From the NCBI GenBank assembly GCA_003956705.1, contig QZCP01000066.1, forward strand, positions 190,533 through 254,532: DNA of 64,000 nucleotides. Direction: 5' to 3'. This document shows, piece after piece, positions 9,943 through 22,889 of the stretch. The translations under genes and the position numbers were made by a program. The first letter of the stretch is position 1; each line of letters starts with the position of its first letter. Under the pieces are notes generated by a model, which saw nothing but the letters and a program-made list of their open reading frames with translations, did no database searches and was not told the origin of the DNA. The stretch is from Brevipalpus yothersi (Eukaryota > Arthropoda > Arachnida > Trombidiformes > Tenuipalpidae).

Positions 9943-11454
9943 CTACAACATTCTCTCAGGATCTGGTAGAGCGAGAACTTCTGTCAACATGCAACTTAGG
10001 TAATCATTGATATTGTTTCTCCTGGGATCATTGAATTGTTGATGATCAGAATTCATAAAGTCGATAAGAATGATGTTGCTTTGACTCTGGTGGAAGTAAA
10101 GAGTTTCAAAGTTTTTTCCCAGAGCATTTCGACAATCTTCAGCCTTATTATGATTACCAGAACCGACCATTTTCCTCATAAACGAAGGTACAGGGTGTCC
10201 CAAAATTAACCCTAGATTTTTTAATCAGCTATAACTTTTTCTGGAAAAAAGCTATAGTGCTGTTTTTTTGATAGATTGAGAACAGTGATTATTGGAACAG
10301 TTTCTGAGGCAGAAATTTTGATTAATCCTCATCATATAGATTTTCAGGCCACTTTCCGCTCTTCAGGTCATTCTTAGAATTTTTCTTTGATAGCGATCCG
10401 ATTTCAATGAACAGCATATCAAATTAATCAGAATAGAGTGTTAATGTTATTGAAATAGAAAAAATAGTCAAAAAACCTCTAAGAACATTTTTAAGCCCGA
10501 AAAACTCGAAGAGTATCAACGGAAAATTCGATTCGATTTTTCGTTTTTGATTAAATGGCCGCCGATATGCATAAAAATGATGTGAAATATTCCAAATAGT
10601 TATTCAAGCGTTTCTCGACACTTCAAAATGGAATTTATGAAATTTTGAGCAGATATGCGAAAATTTTCTCTAACATGGTAGCCCTATGGGGATTGATATT
10701 AGCTGTTCTGACTCCCCCCTTTTTCCCCCTCAAGTGTGAGCTATCATCTCCAAAGTAACATTCATTGCGCTCTCTTGTATACTCTACCAAGGTACCGAGT
10801 GCTGTAGCTCTACCTCTTGTCCTTCTTTTTTTTCGAGCTCTCAAAGATTCTGAGATTTCTAGGGTTAATATTGGGACACCCTGTACTAGATGATACGATT
10901 CAATGGCAGCATTTATGCTGATGAATCGGTGAATTTTTTTAATGGAAAAAAGTCAAAGAAATCAAGTCTTTCACACAAGAAATCAAATTGATCAACAAAA
11001 TTAATGCTTTTAGCAGTATTTGGCAAAAAAACACGATCTGATCTCGATCGAACAATTTTTAGCTCAATTTCTGACGAAGACTCAACAAAAAGTGAATATC
11101 CGTTTAATTTGATAGACATTGATCATCCGCCTACAATCCAACCAATTCTGCCATGAGGCAATAGTTCGATTCGCATATCCTTGAACCTTTGACGGCTGAG
11201 GCTGAATGTGCTCATATGTCCCATCTGAAAAGTCATAATATAGACATTTTTCACTTGACAGAGGAAATCGAGTAAAAGACTTGAGGCATAACACATGATA
11301 TTCCTTTCAGAGAAACTATTATTATTCGAATTATACTGAGGTCAATAGCTTGATGACACTGAATAACGCTAGTGAGCATTTCTGCATCTATATACCTGTT
11401 TACTTTGCTCGAGCTTCTCTGACAAAATCGATCCATGAAGAGATCAACTAGCAT
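9943..11454 (-). pseudogene. Decayed protein-coding relic of unknown family, split by a transposon
   Basis: Several minus-strand open stretches follow each other in shifting frames: 11454-11251, 11294-11082, 11119-10913, and 10203-9943 beyond the inserted element. Their composition looks coding, with few low-complexity runs. The last stretch ends in a normal stop. If the 693-bp element and one TA copy are disregarded, the frame reading into the element's right flank continues in frame into the segment starting VPSFMRKMV on its left flank. An upstream change of frame falls in a run of seven A near 10935-10945. I do not recognise the family. This could also be chance ORFs in non-coding DNA; the frame continuity across the insertion is the best argument for a real former gene. 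Confidence 0.4.
10191..10883. mobile_element. Non-autonomous mariner/Tc1-type element (MITE-like), 693 bp
   Basis: The ends are inverted repeats of about 25 bases with one mismatch. The left end begins CAGGGTGTCCCAAAATTAAC at 10191, and the right end is the reverse complement at about 10859-10883. Both ends are flanked by TA (10189-10190 and 10884-10885), the target duplication of the IS630/Tc1/mariner superfamily. CAGGGTGTCCCA-type termini are common in arthropod mariner-like elements. The interior encodes no transposase; the longest internal frame (69 codons, minus, 10635-10844) is arginine-rich and unrecognised. It would depend on a transposase supplied elsewhere. Confidence 0.85.
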
Positions 11455-12061
11455 TAGAATATTCTATTGTCAAAATGAGCTTTGCCGTAGCTTTTGTAGT
11501 GGGAATCATTTGTAGAGTTTCATTAAAATAAAGCTACAATCATCGAAAATAACCAGAAGGCTCATCACACGGTTGATTGACATTTTACGATTGAGTCATT
11601 CAAGTGATTCGATAGATAAGTTGAAAATTCTTGGGATTAAAGTGGGATGAGAGGAATATTCCCATGGAAGATACTCCATTTACGTTTATTTTCTCAGATA
11701 ATGTTATTTACGTTGACTTCACTTGTCAGACATTGATTTCTCCATCTGTCATGCCCACCTGTTTATCTGTTGGAAAATTTTCTGTCCAAAAAAACCCTTC
11801 CGCTAACTTTTGAAGTGGCCTACTTTCAAATATCTCTCGATCTCGCTCTAATGTGATATGTAGACATGCAGTCCAAGGTTGCATAAGATTTTGTAGACAA
11901 AATTCGGGGACAGAAAAATCACATAATTATCAGAACTCATCCATATGATCAGAATTACACACAACAGTGCTCAAATAGAGATTCTGATATGCTCAACAGT
12001 TCTATGTTCATGAAACAGCTTTCCGAAATGAGCAAGACGAAATACTTCGATTCACATACTG

Positions 12062-12064
<3 letters not shown>

Positions 12065-12123
<59 letters not shown>
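12065..12123. repeat. (TC)n microsatellite
   Basis: A nearly perfect TC dinucleotide run of about 58 bases. Apparent Ser-Leu or Glu-Arg ORFs across it are artefacts. Confidence 0.97.
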
Positions 12124-12125
<2 letters not shown>

Positions 12126-12181
12126 ACCAATGTTCTCACTCATCTACTTCACAGCTTCAGAGTGTTGGACTAGAATACTGG

Positions 12182-12185
<4 letters not shown>

Positions 12186-12250
<65 letters not shown>
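12186..12250. repeat. (TC)n microsatellite
   Basis: A second TC run of about 60 bases, 62 bases after the first, with an interruption (TTTC) at its end. Confidence 0.97.
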
Positions 12251-12253
<3 letters not shown>

Positions 12254-12580
12254 CCATAGAATAGATGCGAAGGAGCAGAGAATCATGGGAATAAAACGGA
12301 GTGAACATGTTCTCAGCATCACTCTTCCATTTATTTCTCCAACGTTCATTGATCTGTTTTCCTCTCTCTCTTATTCAGTATAGAGTATTGGCTTGAATCA
12401 CCTGTAGCTTTACGCTGTGTTCAACTGACAGAATTTGGTTATAACTGTTTGGTGGAAAAGTTTTGATTATTTTTTCAAGAATTCTCTAGAAAGTGTGTCA
12501 AGTATTTTCATCCGGAATTCAAATCTGGTGAATATTTTCTCAACTTTTTTGAAGATGTAGTCGAGTATTGATTCAATAAG

Positions 12581-15500
12581 ATGCATCTCGAGTTGACCAC
12601 CTTGAAATTGTTCAAAAGTTTACCAAGTACTGAAAACATTCACCCGAATCTTGACTCAGTAATTGATCACATGGATAATAGTGACTCATTGCAATCAAAT
12701 CAATCGTTCATTCAAATTGAATCAACCACAAGAGGTGTACATGACACTGATGATGAATCTTATCCATTACATTACAACGAATCATTTTATTTGGACGATT
12801 TTCGTGAACACGTTGCTTTGGAAAAATTTTTCCTCTACTGTCTTGTGTTCACGGGAACTCTCACCAATTCTTTAACATTGATCCAGATGCTAATCAAAAA
12901 AAGACAAAAATCTGGTTCACATGTGCTACTGTTTCATCTTTTATTGAGTGATTTCATGATGATTGCATTCGATATATTGCCAGAAATATATTGGTACGAA
13001 AATTTTGTTTGGCCTGCTGGTGATTTTGCGTGCAAAATTTTTCATGTCCTACGAAAATTTGCATTATACTCAAACTCATTTGTTATCGTTTGTATAAGTT
13101 TTAATCGATATTATCTGCTCAAAGAGCCTCATATATTTCAAAAAGAAAAACAGAGAGCTTATCGAATGCTCAAACTTGCCTATTCAGCCAGTGCACTACT
13201 CAGTACTCCAGAGGTAAGTTTATTTATTTCCACACTGAATCAATTAATGTTTTGGTCACATGATAGATGAGATTGATTTTAGCCAATACAAGCTTTCTAC
13301 ATTTGCATTTACAAATGAATCATTTCATTAAGTGTAACCAAAATTTATTGAGATTCTTTTTGAATAGTGTTTTCAGCTTATTAAAATTCAATGAATCAAG
13401 ATTACTAACTGGTAATAGTGATGAACTTAGTTTATTATAAATTTTCAATGGATGAAGTGTCTTTGAACAACCATATTGGCTCATTGTTCTCCATAAATAT
13501 CACGATCTGCAGTGTTTACTGATAGATATTCTAGATGGAAAATCCAATTGATCTTCTTTGCAATTTTCATTAGAATTCTGTGAGATTCCTCTGAAGATTC
13601 TCATATCTCCTGGAATCAGAGCAACTGGAAGAGGCTTAAAACAATCAAGTATTGTTCATTTCAGAGACTTTTTGTTTGCTCATAATGAATTTACAAGTCA
13701 ACAGGAACTAATTCGCACTAATTCTCCTAAGAAGATGTGAACATCTATGGAATAACTTTCTCTAACTGACTCTTACTTGTTAGCTACTTTTATGTGATGA
13801 ATGATTAAATTTGTCCTGTGAAATCTACTTATGCTTGAAGATCAACGATAAAGATTGATTCCATTTCAGTTCTGTGACTTCCTTGATATGTGAAGTACAA
13901 TGAGCTGATAGTAAGCTGAAAAAAGACTGCCTATGTACTGATAGGTAGTTCGCTTGGTTAACTTTAGGGCTCTATTGAATCAGTGTGGTTTCATTGGATG
14001 CCTCAAATTACACAGTTCAATGATCAATCGGCAAATCTCTTTACTTGCTCCCTGTTTTCGCACAAAAGAATTCCAATGCAATTCTCATGGGCAACAATCG
14101 TTAAGATTCCTGACAAGTGTGAGGAATTTCAAGATTCTTTCATATCACATTCTATCATGTTCAAACTTGACCCCAAGTCTAGAATCTTTCTCTCTGTCTT
14201 TCTTTTTGTTACCTTTTGTGACCTTATATCTTTTGTTGGGGCTATCCAATCAAAAGTGTGATTTTTTTGAGCAAACCTCTTGAGCCAATAAATTTCGATA
14301 CTACATTGTATTTAGTTTGAGCATTATCGAAAGTGTACCCGGATTCCAATATACTCTCAGCTAGATGCAGATTCCAGTCCTACTTCCTTTTTTGACTTGA
14401 ACATTTTTGTTCACGCTTGTACTTATGCTTCAATGATTCGATAACTTTCACAGAATTGAATATGAACATGAGCCACTTTCTTTCGAACAATTTAAAACGT
14501 CAAGATCAGGTCAAATAGAACTTCCGAATCAACCAGAAGGTCTCATGTCTATCATACTAGGTCATTGTGTCAAATTTCTCCATCGGTTGCCCTGGATTCC
14601 TGAGTTTCAATGTATATCAGATATTCTGCAGACTGATGTTTCTTTTCGAACCAAGTATATTTTCTCTAGTAATCAGAAGAGAAACCAGCCTGACATTCCA
14701 TTCTGAGCACTATATAAAGAGGGTTGAGATTCGTGATAAAAACCCAAGGAAACGCATCAACATAAGTGGCTCTAACTCAAATCCAATGGAATGCCTCGAG
14801 GTGATTTGTTCAATTTGATCGAGTGTTCAGTTGAAGAAAACACAAACCTTCGAGCATAGACTGAGCTTTATGTGGCCCTTAATGTGAAGAAAAAACGAGA
14901 AGTATACTCGTCTGTTTGTGAAATTCTTCACTCAAGTACATATACCTAGGTATTTATCTATTCCATTTCTCTCTAATCACTGTTGATCAGCTCCTGGATA
15001 AAAGTTCATACTGTCTATCTACTCTTGAAATTCAATCCTTCTTTTCCATTCATATATGTAGGTGTAATCTCAATAACACCGAATGGTGTTGATAGGCTCA
15101 ACACTCAGCACAAATATTGTCCTCTCAGCAACCTACTCTCGACAACATTTCAGTATTTATTTATACATGTATATACGTACATCTTGAGGGCATATAGTTT
15201 TGTCTCTTCAAATTGACACACTCTTGGTGAAAATGAGAGACAGATCAATCTACAAATGCAAATACAAAATCTTCTCTCTATCTCATCAAGAGGGTATTTG
15301 AAGAAGAAAATCTTTCACATTTAGATTTCGATTTACTGTGGTGAGAGGAATAAAGTGACATCAACTCAAGAGAGAGCTTTTCGATTGAGTTTGATATGGG
15401 AAAATCCAATCTATATTTCCTCTTTTCGATAATATGTTCTCAGTGCTTATGATTACTACTAAAACTTTTTCCATGAGAAAGATGGAAATTGATGGTTTAA

Positions 15501-18500
15501 AATGATGATTAAAATATCATTTCAACTATCGTAAACATTTTACACATCTATCAAGAAGTGTACGCGCGTGAAAAATCGAAAGAATATTCAAAATCAATAG
15601 TAGAAGTTCTCTCATGAGCTCGAATGATAAATGGAAATATTTTACATCAAAAGTTTTCATTAGTTCAAAATATTGATCAAAATATTTTTCGATATAAATC
15701 TCCCAACTTTTCCAGTTTTATGACTGGATAAGTGACACTTAATATTCAACTTGCTATCCATAAAATGAGGTGTGTTGAAGGTTTCATTAGAGAATGATTT
15801 TATCGCTCGAAGAGAAGTGATTGGAAGATTGGAGCTGAAATACGATGCTCATTGAGTATGAATTCAAAATTTGTGTGGGAATTCGAAATATTTTCCTGTG
15901 AGAATAAACATTGAGTAGTGAAAAGTTTTTTTCTCAAAGTTTGATCCAGATAGAGGCAATAAAGTTTTTTCTAACTTTGAGAGTTTTAGATGATATATTG
16001 CTTCGCCTAAAAAATGAATGTCTCACAGGAGGCTGATTGTAAGTAAGAAAACTGTAAAGAATTTTGAGTTACTATATGAAATGAATGATTTCAGAATTCG
16101 AGTTTGTGGGGTTCATCTATTATGATAAGAATGAAAAAGACAAGAACATCACTATGATCGCTAACTGAAGCCAACGAATGCTCATTGAGCTTTTTAATAA
16201 GACTCCAGGAAGTAGAATTCAAAGTTTAAAATATTATTCGACCTACATTTGATGAATTCTTGTGGAGGAGGAAGTCTTCAAAGAATAAAATCAACAAGTA
16301 TTTTGCAAATCTTTACTCAGTTTCTCTCTCTCTTCACCAAAAAGATCCGAAAATATTGAATTTTCATTCTCACCAATTTATTAGAAAGTTTGCCACTTTT
16401 TCAAAGTTCATTTATATATCAATAATCTGACGCACTTTCAACGAATGTATGACATCATAAGCAGACCTTATAATACATCATGGAATACTTGAGAGACTAC
16501 CACTGGGTACTCATTCAAGAGATTATTTTCCATGAACCCATAATCTTAATCAACTTTGATGAAAACTGATCAACAAACTCAATTTAACTTGAGAACAGTA
16601 GCAATATTCTCTAGACTTACCTTATTTTTGATTTCATCATGAGTCTCCAAAATAAAGTTTCCGGTTCAATCTTTCGGCTAATCAAAGTAACATATGCTTG
16701 TACTGGCTGTAATCTAAGCTAAAAAATGAAAAAGAGCTAATATATGAAAAATTCTATTGAAATCGTTCAAATACCGGAAGTGAGACATTTTTGAGTAAAA
16801 AAAATACTGAAGTCAAGAAAGATGAAATTGAGTCTCTCCATTCTCATTTCTAATCAATTCTCCTCATATGTGAGTCAGGGACATGTAAAGTCAAAATTTT
16901 TTCATTACCAGGCAGTGTAGAGAGAGAAAAATAACCCTAGATCCCAGATTCTATCGTGAGAATTTCATACATTTTTGATTTTTCAAAGATAGCTACACTG
17001 TACTTATTGCTCGTCAGTTTTATTCAGATTTTTAAATGCTTATGAAGAAGCTGTTTGAACACTATTCATCTACCTTCTACATTGAAATTTGAGTTCCTCT
17101 TCTCTAATTTAGGCCATAAATGTACTCAAGATCGAAACCAGAATGTGAATGTTTCTTCAGATAAACTTTTCGATCTGAAAGAGAATTTCATGCGATTAAC
17201 TTCAAGATAGGATGCGGTTTCCAGGAAAAGCAACTCGGAAGTACTTGTTCACGAGGGAATTGCTGAGGTCTAAATGAGGAAAGATTAACGAGCCTCATTT
17301 CATTGTCAGAATCACTTTAAGGGAGATAGCATTGTCCTTCATGAACCTCAATGATTCCGTGTTGTAGGAGCATTTTATTCCTCAGGTGAGAGTGATGAAT
17401 CGCTCCAGAGAATAGTACAAAAATTGGGTTTTCCCGTAGGATCGAATAGCATTGAGAACTTTCTTAATGAGAAAGCTAACGACAGATAGTAGAGCTACAT
17501 GTTTTTATTTACCAAACATGTAAACATGTACTCTAGAATTGAGATGCCCGAAAGAATTTTGTATATCTGTTTCACATATCTACTTTCAGTTAGATTTGCT
17601 GAGGATTTTTTCATCGAATCTGAGAGTTAACTTTCACCCGAATTCGGGCGAAAGTCTCAAGAGCTATACTCTCTGTTGGTTTTAACTTTAATCAAATTTC
17701 CAACGAACCTTCTAATTTTACTACTAAATTTTGGACGATTGAATTTGAAAATCAGGGTCCAATTCCATGGCTCCTGATCATGAATAAATAAACTCGATAA
17801 TCAATCCATCTTCATCTGCTCCTTGATGAGTTTCAAACCAAACTGTCTGAATATTAAGTTACATGAAATAAATTTTCTGTTATCTTACTTTAAGGAAGAA
17901 GCATAAAGAAACTACTGAAGAAAGGGAAAAGAAGAATAAGTTTAGCAATTCATGGAAACTGTTAAAATAATTGACTATAATTGCTGTTAATAGTAAGCAC
18001 ATTTCAGTTCCATAGTATTGTTACTTGTTAGCTAGTTCAATGAGTTTCTTGGAAACTTGAATCTTGTAAATTTAATCTATTACTCAAATATTGATCGCTT
18101 CCAACATTTGAGAGGGAGAGAGAGATAGATAAAATACCCTAGTAGAAAAAAACAAGCATAGGAAACCTAACATTCTCCTAAGCAAATAAAACATTCTCAG
18201 GACCAAATTCTGTGGGAAAATTTTCTGTATAGAGTGACTTAATGGCTCAGGTATATTGATGATCTGATTCATTCAGACCATTAAGGTTTTCACGGCTATA
18301 CACATGGGAAGGATATACTAGATGAATCTCTAGAGAAAATCAATTCATAGTTCCGGAGGAAATTGCTCATAGACAGACCAGTTGGAGAGATCAAAAGGTC
18401 AAAATATACGTATATTTAAGGGTTAATAACGATTCCCTTTTAAGAGTGATAATTTTGTCCTACGCACAACTGGACGGTCAATTGAGTGTTTATGTTACAA

Positions 18501-21500
18501 TGAATTTGATCAAATGGCCTATAAGATGAATTCTAGACAAAAGGAATTTGATCGGAAAGTATTTGAGACGATAATCAGTATTTATACCGAAAAAAATGAT
18601 CATTTGAAGGGGAATAAATTACAGTCATCTGTTGATGAGTGCATGAATACTCTATGGAGTGAGGAAGGTAAAGTGATTGAGCAAATTTTCTGATAGAAAC
18701 TATCAGTGGAAAGCATCAGATGGTTGAGAATTTTATGGAAAAATCCATGGAAATTAGATGAGAATCTCTAAGGAGAAAGAAGAAATATGCATCAGAAACA
18801 GAATTTTCTTGCATTTTATCCCGAACGATGACCCTATTCTATCAAGCTAGGAAAGCAAGAAAAAATCGGCCATCATCTGAACCGTATAATATGATAAAAT
18901 ATATATGATGAAATCTCGTTCGCTGAGCCTGGGGGTTGAATTTAACGGTATGACAAGATTTGAAAAGGATCCTAATCAAGTTTTCTGAGAAAAAAACCAA
19001 ATAATTCCAGCAAAAAAGTACATTTCATCATGAAAATTTGATGTTACTAGGAGAAAGGATGAGATTTTTTTTTCCATCTATGAAATAATGACAAGTATTG
19101 TTGTTATGAAAGGCTATAGTCAACCTGGGAAAAACTTCCGAATTCAAATTGAATGTCAAAATTTATTCATTACTGATGGTTTTAATGGGAAAAAAATCTT
19201 CTTCTAACAATTGATCTTGATCGAAGGTAATAAATTAGCGAGTAATCTTGAAATAATTTAGACAGACTAATAGCTTGGAATAAGATCCAAAAGCTTTTGA
19301 ACTTGAAATTCAATTAGTTTATTCATTGATACAATTATTTGTCAACTTCAAATGACTTTGTATGAAGACAATTGAAACAAAAGTCTTCAATTTGATCTGA
19401 TTTCATCATGCTATCATGATAGTATGTAATCACGATAGCTGTTTATGCAAATTCACATAATACTCTCAGTATTGACCAATTCATGATTGAATTTTTTCAT
19501 CTTAAAGAGGGATCTTTCTATCTGAAACCTTTGTTCATCATTTCATCATTTTATCATATTTTCTCTCTCTTCTTTACAGCTTTACCTATTCAGTGTACAA
19601 CCTCATCCCGATTTTGGCTATCTTCAGTGTGTTGGATTTGACAAGCTTCCCGAACTTTGGCAATTGAAAGCCTACAATGCTTATCATCTTTTGGGAATGT
19701 ATCTGTTACCGTTACATATGATTATATACTTATATACCCGAATAATTTCATCTCTTACACTCAAAAAACATGTTGGTAAGTAATTGCTTTCCGTGTAAGA
19801 TTTCCCTACATCACTTCATACGAGTTTCATTAGTTTTCAATTTCTCATTCTTCAAATCAATTTATACAACATCATATTAGATACTTATTGGAATAAGAAT
19901 TCTGTCATTATGTCTTATCTAATGGCTTGATAAAATTTAAATGTATATACACACATGTTTGATCACCTACACACTCGGAAACAAATTTTTTGATTTTCTC
20001 TTCCTTCTGATCCTATCTTCAATCTAGAGATAGATAGAGAGAGTGGAATAGATAGACCTTTAATAAATTTGAACAAAATCTCTCTGTTGCGAAATGATCT
20101 GTCTATTTTGGTTTTCGATGAACAGTATTCAAGTTACACCAAATTTAGGGGAGATTTTGGAAGAGAAGCCTGATGGAGCTCAAAAGATGAGCTCATTATT
20201 GAAAAGATGGTTAGTTTAGAGGAGGAGTAAGAAGAAACAAATTTCCCATGGCAATTTGAGCCAATTTTTCATTTCGTGGAAAAGCCATAACGTGAATTTT
20301 TTCTTCTATCACTTACTCGGTAGCCGAAGATACAGCAAATGCTGTGAATGCTCGCATGGTTAGTGATTTCTAGGAATCCATGAAGAAGACAAAGAGCAGA
20401 TAAGATAAGAAAACAGAAGAGATCCATCTTTGATGCCCAGGAATTTGCTTATATATATACATGTATATATTTATATCTCTTGATAGTATCAGATCATGAG
20501 ACTTCAGAATATATATATTGCACCATCTTATCTCTAGAGAGAAATGACCCTCCTTCTGAGATATATTCTATGATAATATCCAGTATTACAATTTGTTTGA
20601 GTTTATGTTTTTCAAATTATTCAGGAATATCTTTGACCAAAAAACTTTGAACTGTTCTAAGAATACTTGTAAACCCTAGATTTTCTCAGTAGTAGACTTT
20701 TACCTAGTGCTCAATTTTCGAATTTGAGAAGCCATCCTTGAAAGTCCCCTCTGAAGCAGTATTTTGAGTGTATTCCACACAAGATACTTCATCAAATCCT
20801 CTGAAAAATTCTTCTGAAATGGCCACTTCAACCAAATCATTCCACTTCACCTTGCTCACTTGTTACTAATCTTCTTATTGTGCTGTTTGAGTCTGTTGAA
20901 AAGTACTTTTCGAGGTCAGACTGTCGAACTGTTCAACGGTATAAACAAACTCTCAGCTTCCTCTATAATCGAATTTCTCAGTTGTTATCTAAGAATACTC
21001 CAATTTCACGAGAGTGTTCACCCAGGAATTATTCTTCCAAGCAGAATGTTTCCATCCTCAAGCAACTCTAGCTCTCTCTCTTATTTGATTTTTCTTTACT
21101 TTTGATCTATTTCAGCTCGAATGACCAATTCAGCTTCCAGTGAGGAACGATTATCACAGAAAACAAATTATATGCTCAAAACAAAAAAGAAAGCTATTAC
21201 CACATTTTTAGCTGTTACAATAACATTTGTGGTATGCTGGACGCCTTATTCATGCTTGGTTATCATCCATATATCAGGTGATGAAGGAATAATCAGTGAA
21301 ACACTGGATGCTGTGATGAGAATGTTTTATCTGTTATCTTCAACACTCAATCCTATTGTTCATAATAGCAATATATTTGAAAAATTATTCTTCTGTAAAT
21401 CATCTGGTAAGCCTTGTCCTTTGCCAACCGTTCGCCTGAGATCCCTGGGTCGTAATCATGAAGCATCTGGTTCCGATCTCAAACCCATCAATTGCTCAAA

Positions 21501-21525
21501 TAATACGATAAGATTCAAACCATGA
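12581..21525 (+). CDS. Class A peptide GPCR of the GnRH/AKH/corazonin-receptor type (three exons)
   Basis: Seven-transmembrane receptor, 412 residues. Exons are 12581-13213, 19580-19775 and 21116-21525, with clean GTAAGT donors and pyrimidine-rich acceptors, separated by introns of 6366 and 1340 bases. TM1 to TM4 lie in exon 1, TM5 in exon 2, and TM6, TM7 and the tail in exon 3. D124 (2.50), the C151 / ECL2 cysteine pair (YLQCVGF), and CWTPY in TM6 are conserved. The stretch WPAGDFACKIF..LRKFALYSNSFVIVCIS resembles GnRH, adipokinetic-hormone and corazonin receptors, so the ligand is probably a small neuropeptide; that is inference. Two signature motifs are altered: DRY is NRY (175-177) and NPxxY is NPIVH. 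A start at 12671 is also possible. AATAAA lies at 21691-21696. Confidence 0.85.
13214..19579 (+). other. Intron 1 of the GPCR gene
   Basis: A 6.4-kb AT-rich intron with GTAAGT at 13214 and TTTACAG at 19573-19579. Short open frames within it (up to 109 codons near 13954-14283) carry no recognisable domain. I saw no transposon ends, tandem array or RNA gene, though old repeats could be missed by eye. Confidence 0.75.
19776..21115 (+). other. Intron 2 of the GPCR gene
   Basis: A 1.3-kb AT-rich intron, GTAAGT at 19776 and TTTCAG at 21110-21115. It includes a TATATA-rich stretch near 20450-20520. No gene was seen. Confidence 0.75.
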
Positions 21526-22889
21526 TATACACCTATCTATTTCTCTCATATCTGGGGGAAACAAGTCAATACCCGATTGGGACAGAATCCGAATCATACC
21601 GATTATAAACTAATCCATATAATGTGATTATACGATCGAAATTTGAGTTTCAGGGTGATAAAAAAGAATCATGTCGAAGAAAATTGAAGGAATAAAATGT
21701 TTATAAAGATCAACTTGATGAATAATAGACACAGATAAAGAGCAAGAGAAATGAAATCTTAATATGATTGATTGTACCTTTTTTTGTATACATATTTTGA
21801 ATTATTCTCTACCTCTTTTGAACGTTCCAAGAGAAAGAGGAAAAAAGAAGAAGATGAACAGAACGAAGATGAACAAGAAGAAAAATAAGAAGAAAAAACA
21901 AGAGATGTAAAGTGATGAAAGAAGAGGAAAGAAAAAAGGGATGAGAAAAGATATAAAGAGATGAGAAGAAAAATGAATGTTGACTTTGTATTGCATAATA
22001 TGTGTATGTGTTTTCTTTCTTCTTGATGTTGATTCTTATTATATACACGATCAATCAAATTGGTGATGATGGTTGATGAGGAATAAAGAATATGGAGAAT
22101 AAAATATACCTTGAATATGAAAATGTAAACACAAACACATACACACAAACACATCAACAAGAGAAAAAAAAGAGAGATAACCAAGAATGATTGGTATTTA
22201 TGATGACGAAATAAAAGTTATTGTACCTTCTAGAAAAAAATGCTGCCTTTTTTGTCTCTCTTTTCACTTCCTTTTTTTTCTCTATTAAATTTTGATTTTT
22301 TGCCTTTTTTCTTCTGTTCTTCTCTTTCTCTCGATTCCACTTGATAACAATGAATGACTTTCACACAAGCAGAAAGGAAAAACGATAAACACCCATGAAC
22401 ACCATTTAGATGAACTTTTTTCATTGTCACATTTCATTTAATCAATGATGATTATTCTTGGCTTGCTTCTTTTGGGGTGTGAGAAAAATATAGATGTGTG
22501 CGTATATATGTGGAGGTAAACCTTTCTTTTTTTCATGACGGAAGTGAGGAGAAATTGTCCTTTTTTTTCGTATATAAATATTTTCCGAGACATGGAGCAA
22601 AAAAAAACGAGGAAGATGATGAAAGCCATAAACCAATTGATACTAATGTGTGTGTATGTGTCTTCATGGGTAAATGCGTGTGTGTAGGTGACGCAAATGA
22701 GATCATCGTAAACGAATAATGTTGATGTTGAGAAATAAAGAGAAAAAATTGATGGTCCTTCATAAGTGGATACTTGAAAATAAATATGAATTGTTGTTGA
22801 ATTTTCACATAGACACACATGCTGAGAGACATTCTTTTCATTCTTTGAGAAAGTGGTTCAAATAAAATGCTTAGAATTCCGTTTCCGCT
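21526..22889. other. Tail-to-tail spacer between the GPCR and bestrophin genes
   Basis: The GPCR gene runs in from the left and bestrophin from the right, so this spacer holds both 3' UTRs. It is purine-rich on the plus strand (GAAGAA-type runs at about 21825-21975), with short TG-rich patches. The open frames here, mostly minus-strand Ser/Phe-rich ones, are compositional artefacts. Confidence 0.6.

Noticed and set aside
10635..10844. A 69-codon Arg-rich ORF inside the transposon as a transposase remnant
   Set aside because: It shows no DDE catalytic pattern or helix-turn-helix, and is far too short.
11955..12264. ORFs of repeated Ser-Leu or Arg-Glu across the TC tracts
   Set aside because: They are read-through of dinucleotide repeats on either strand; the same happens at 30789-31277, 39372-39635 and 40396-40774.
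22438..22841. Minus-strand ORFs of 102-126 codons
   Set aside because: They overlap each other in the tail-to-tail spacer, lack any domain, and follow from purine-rich composition on the other strand.
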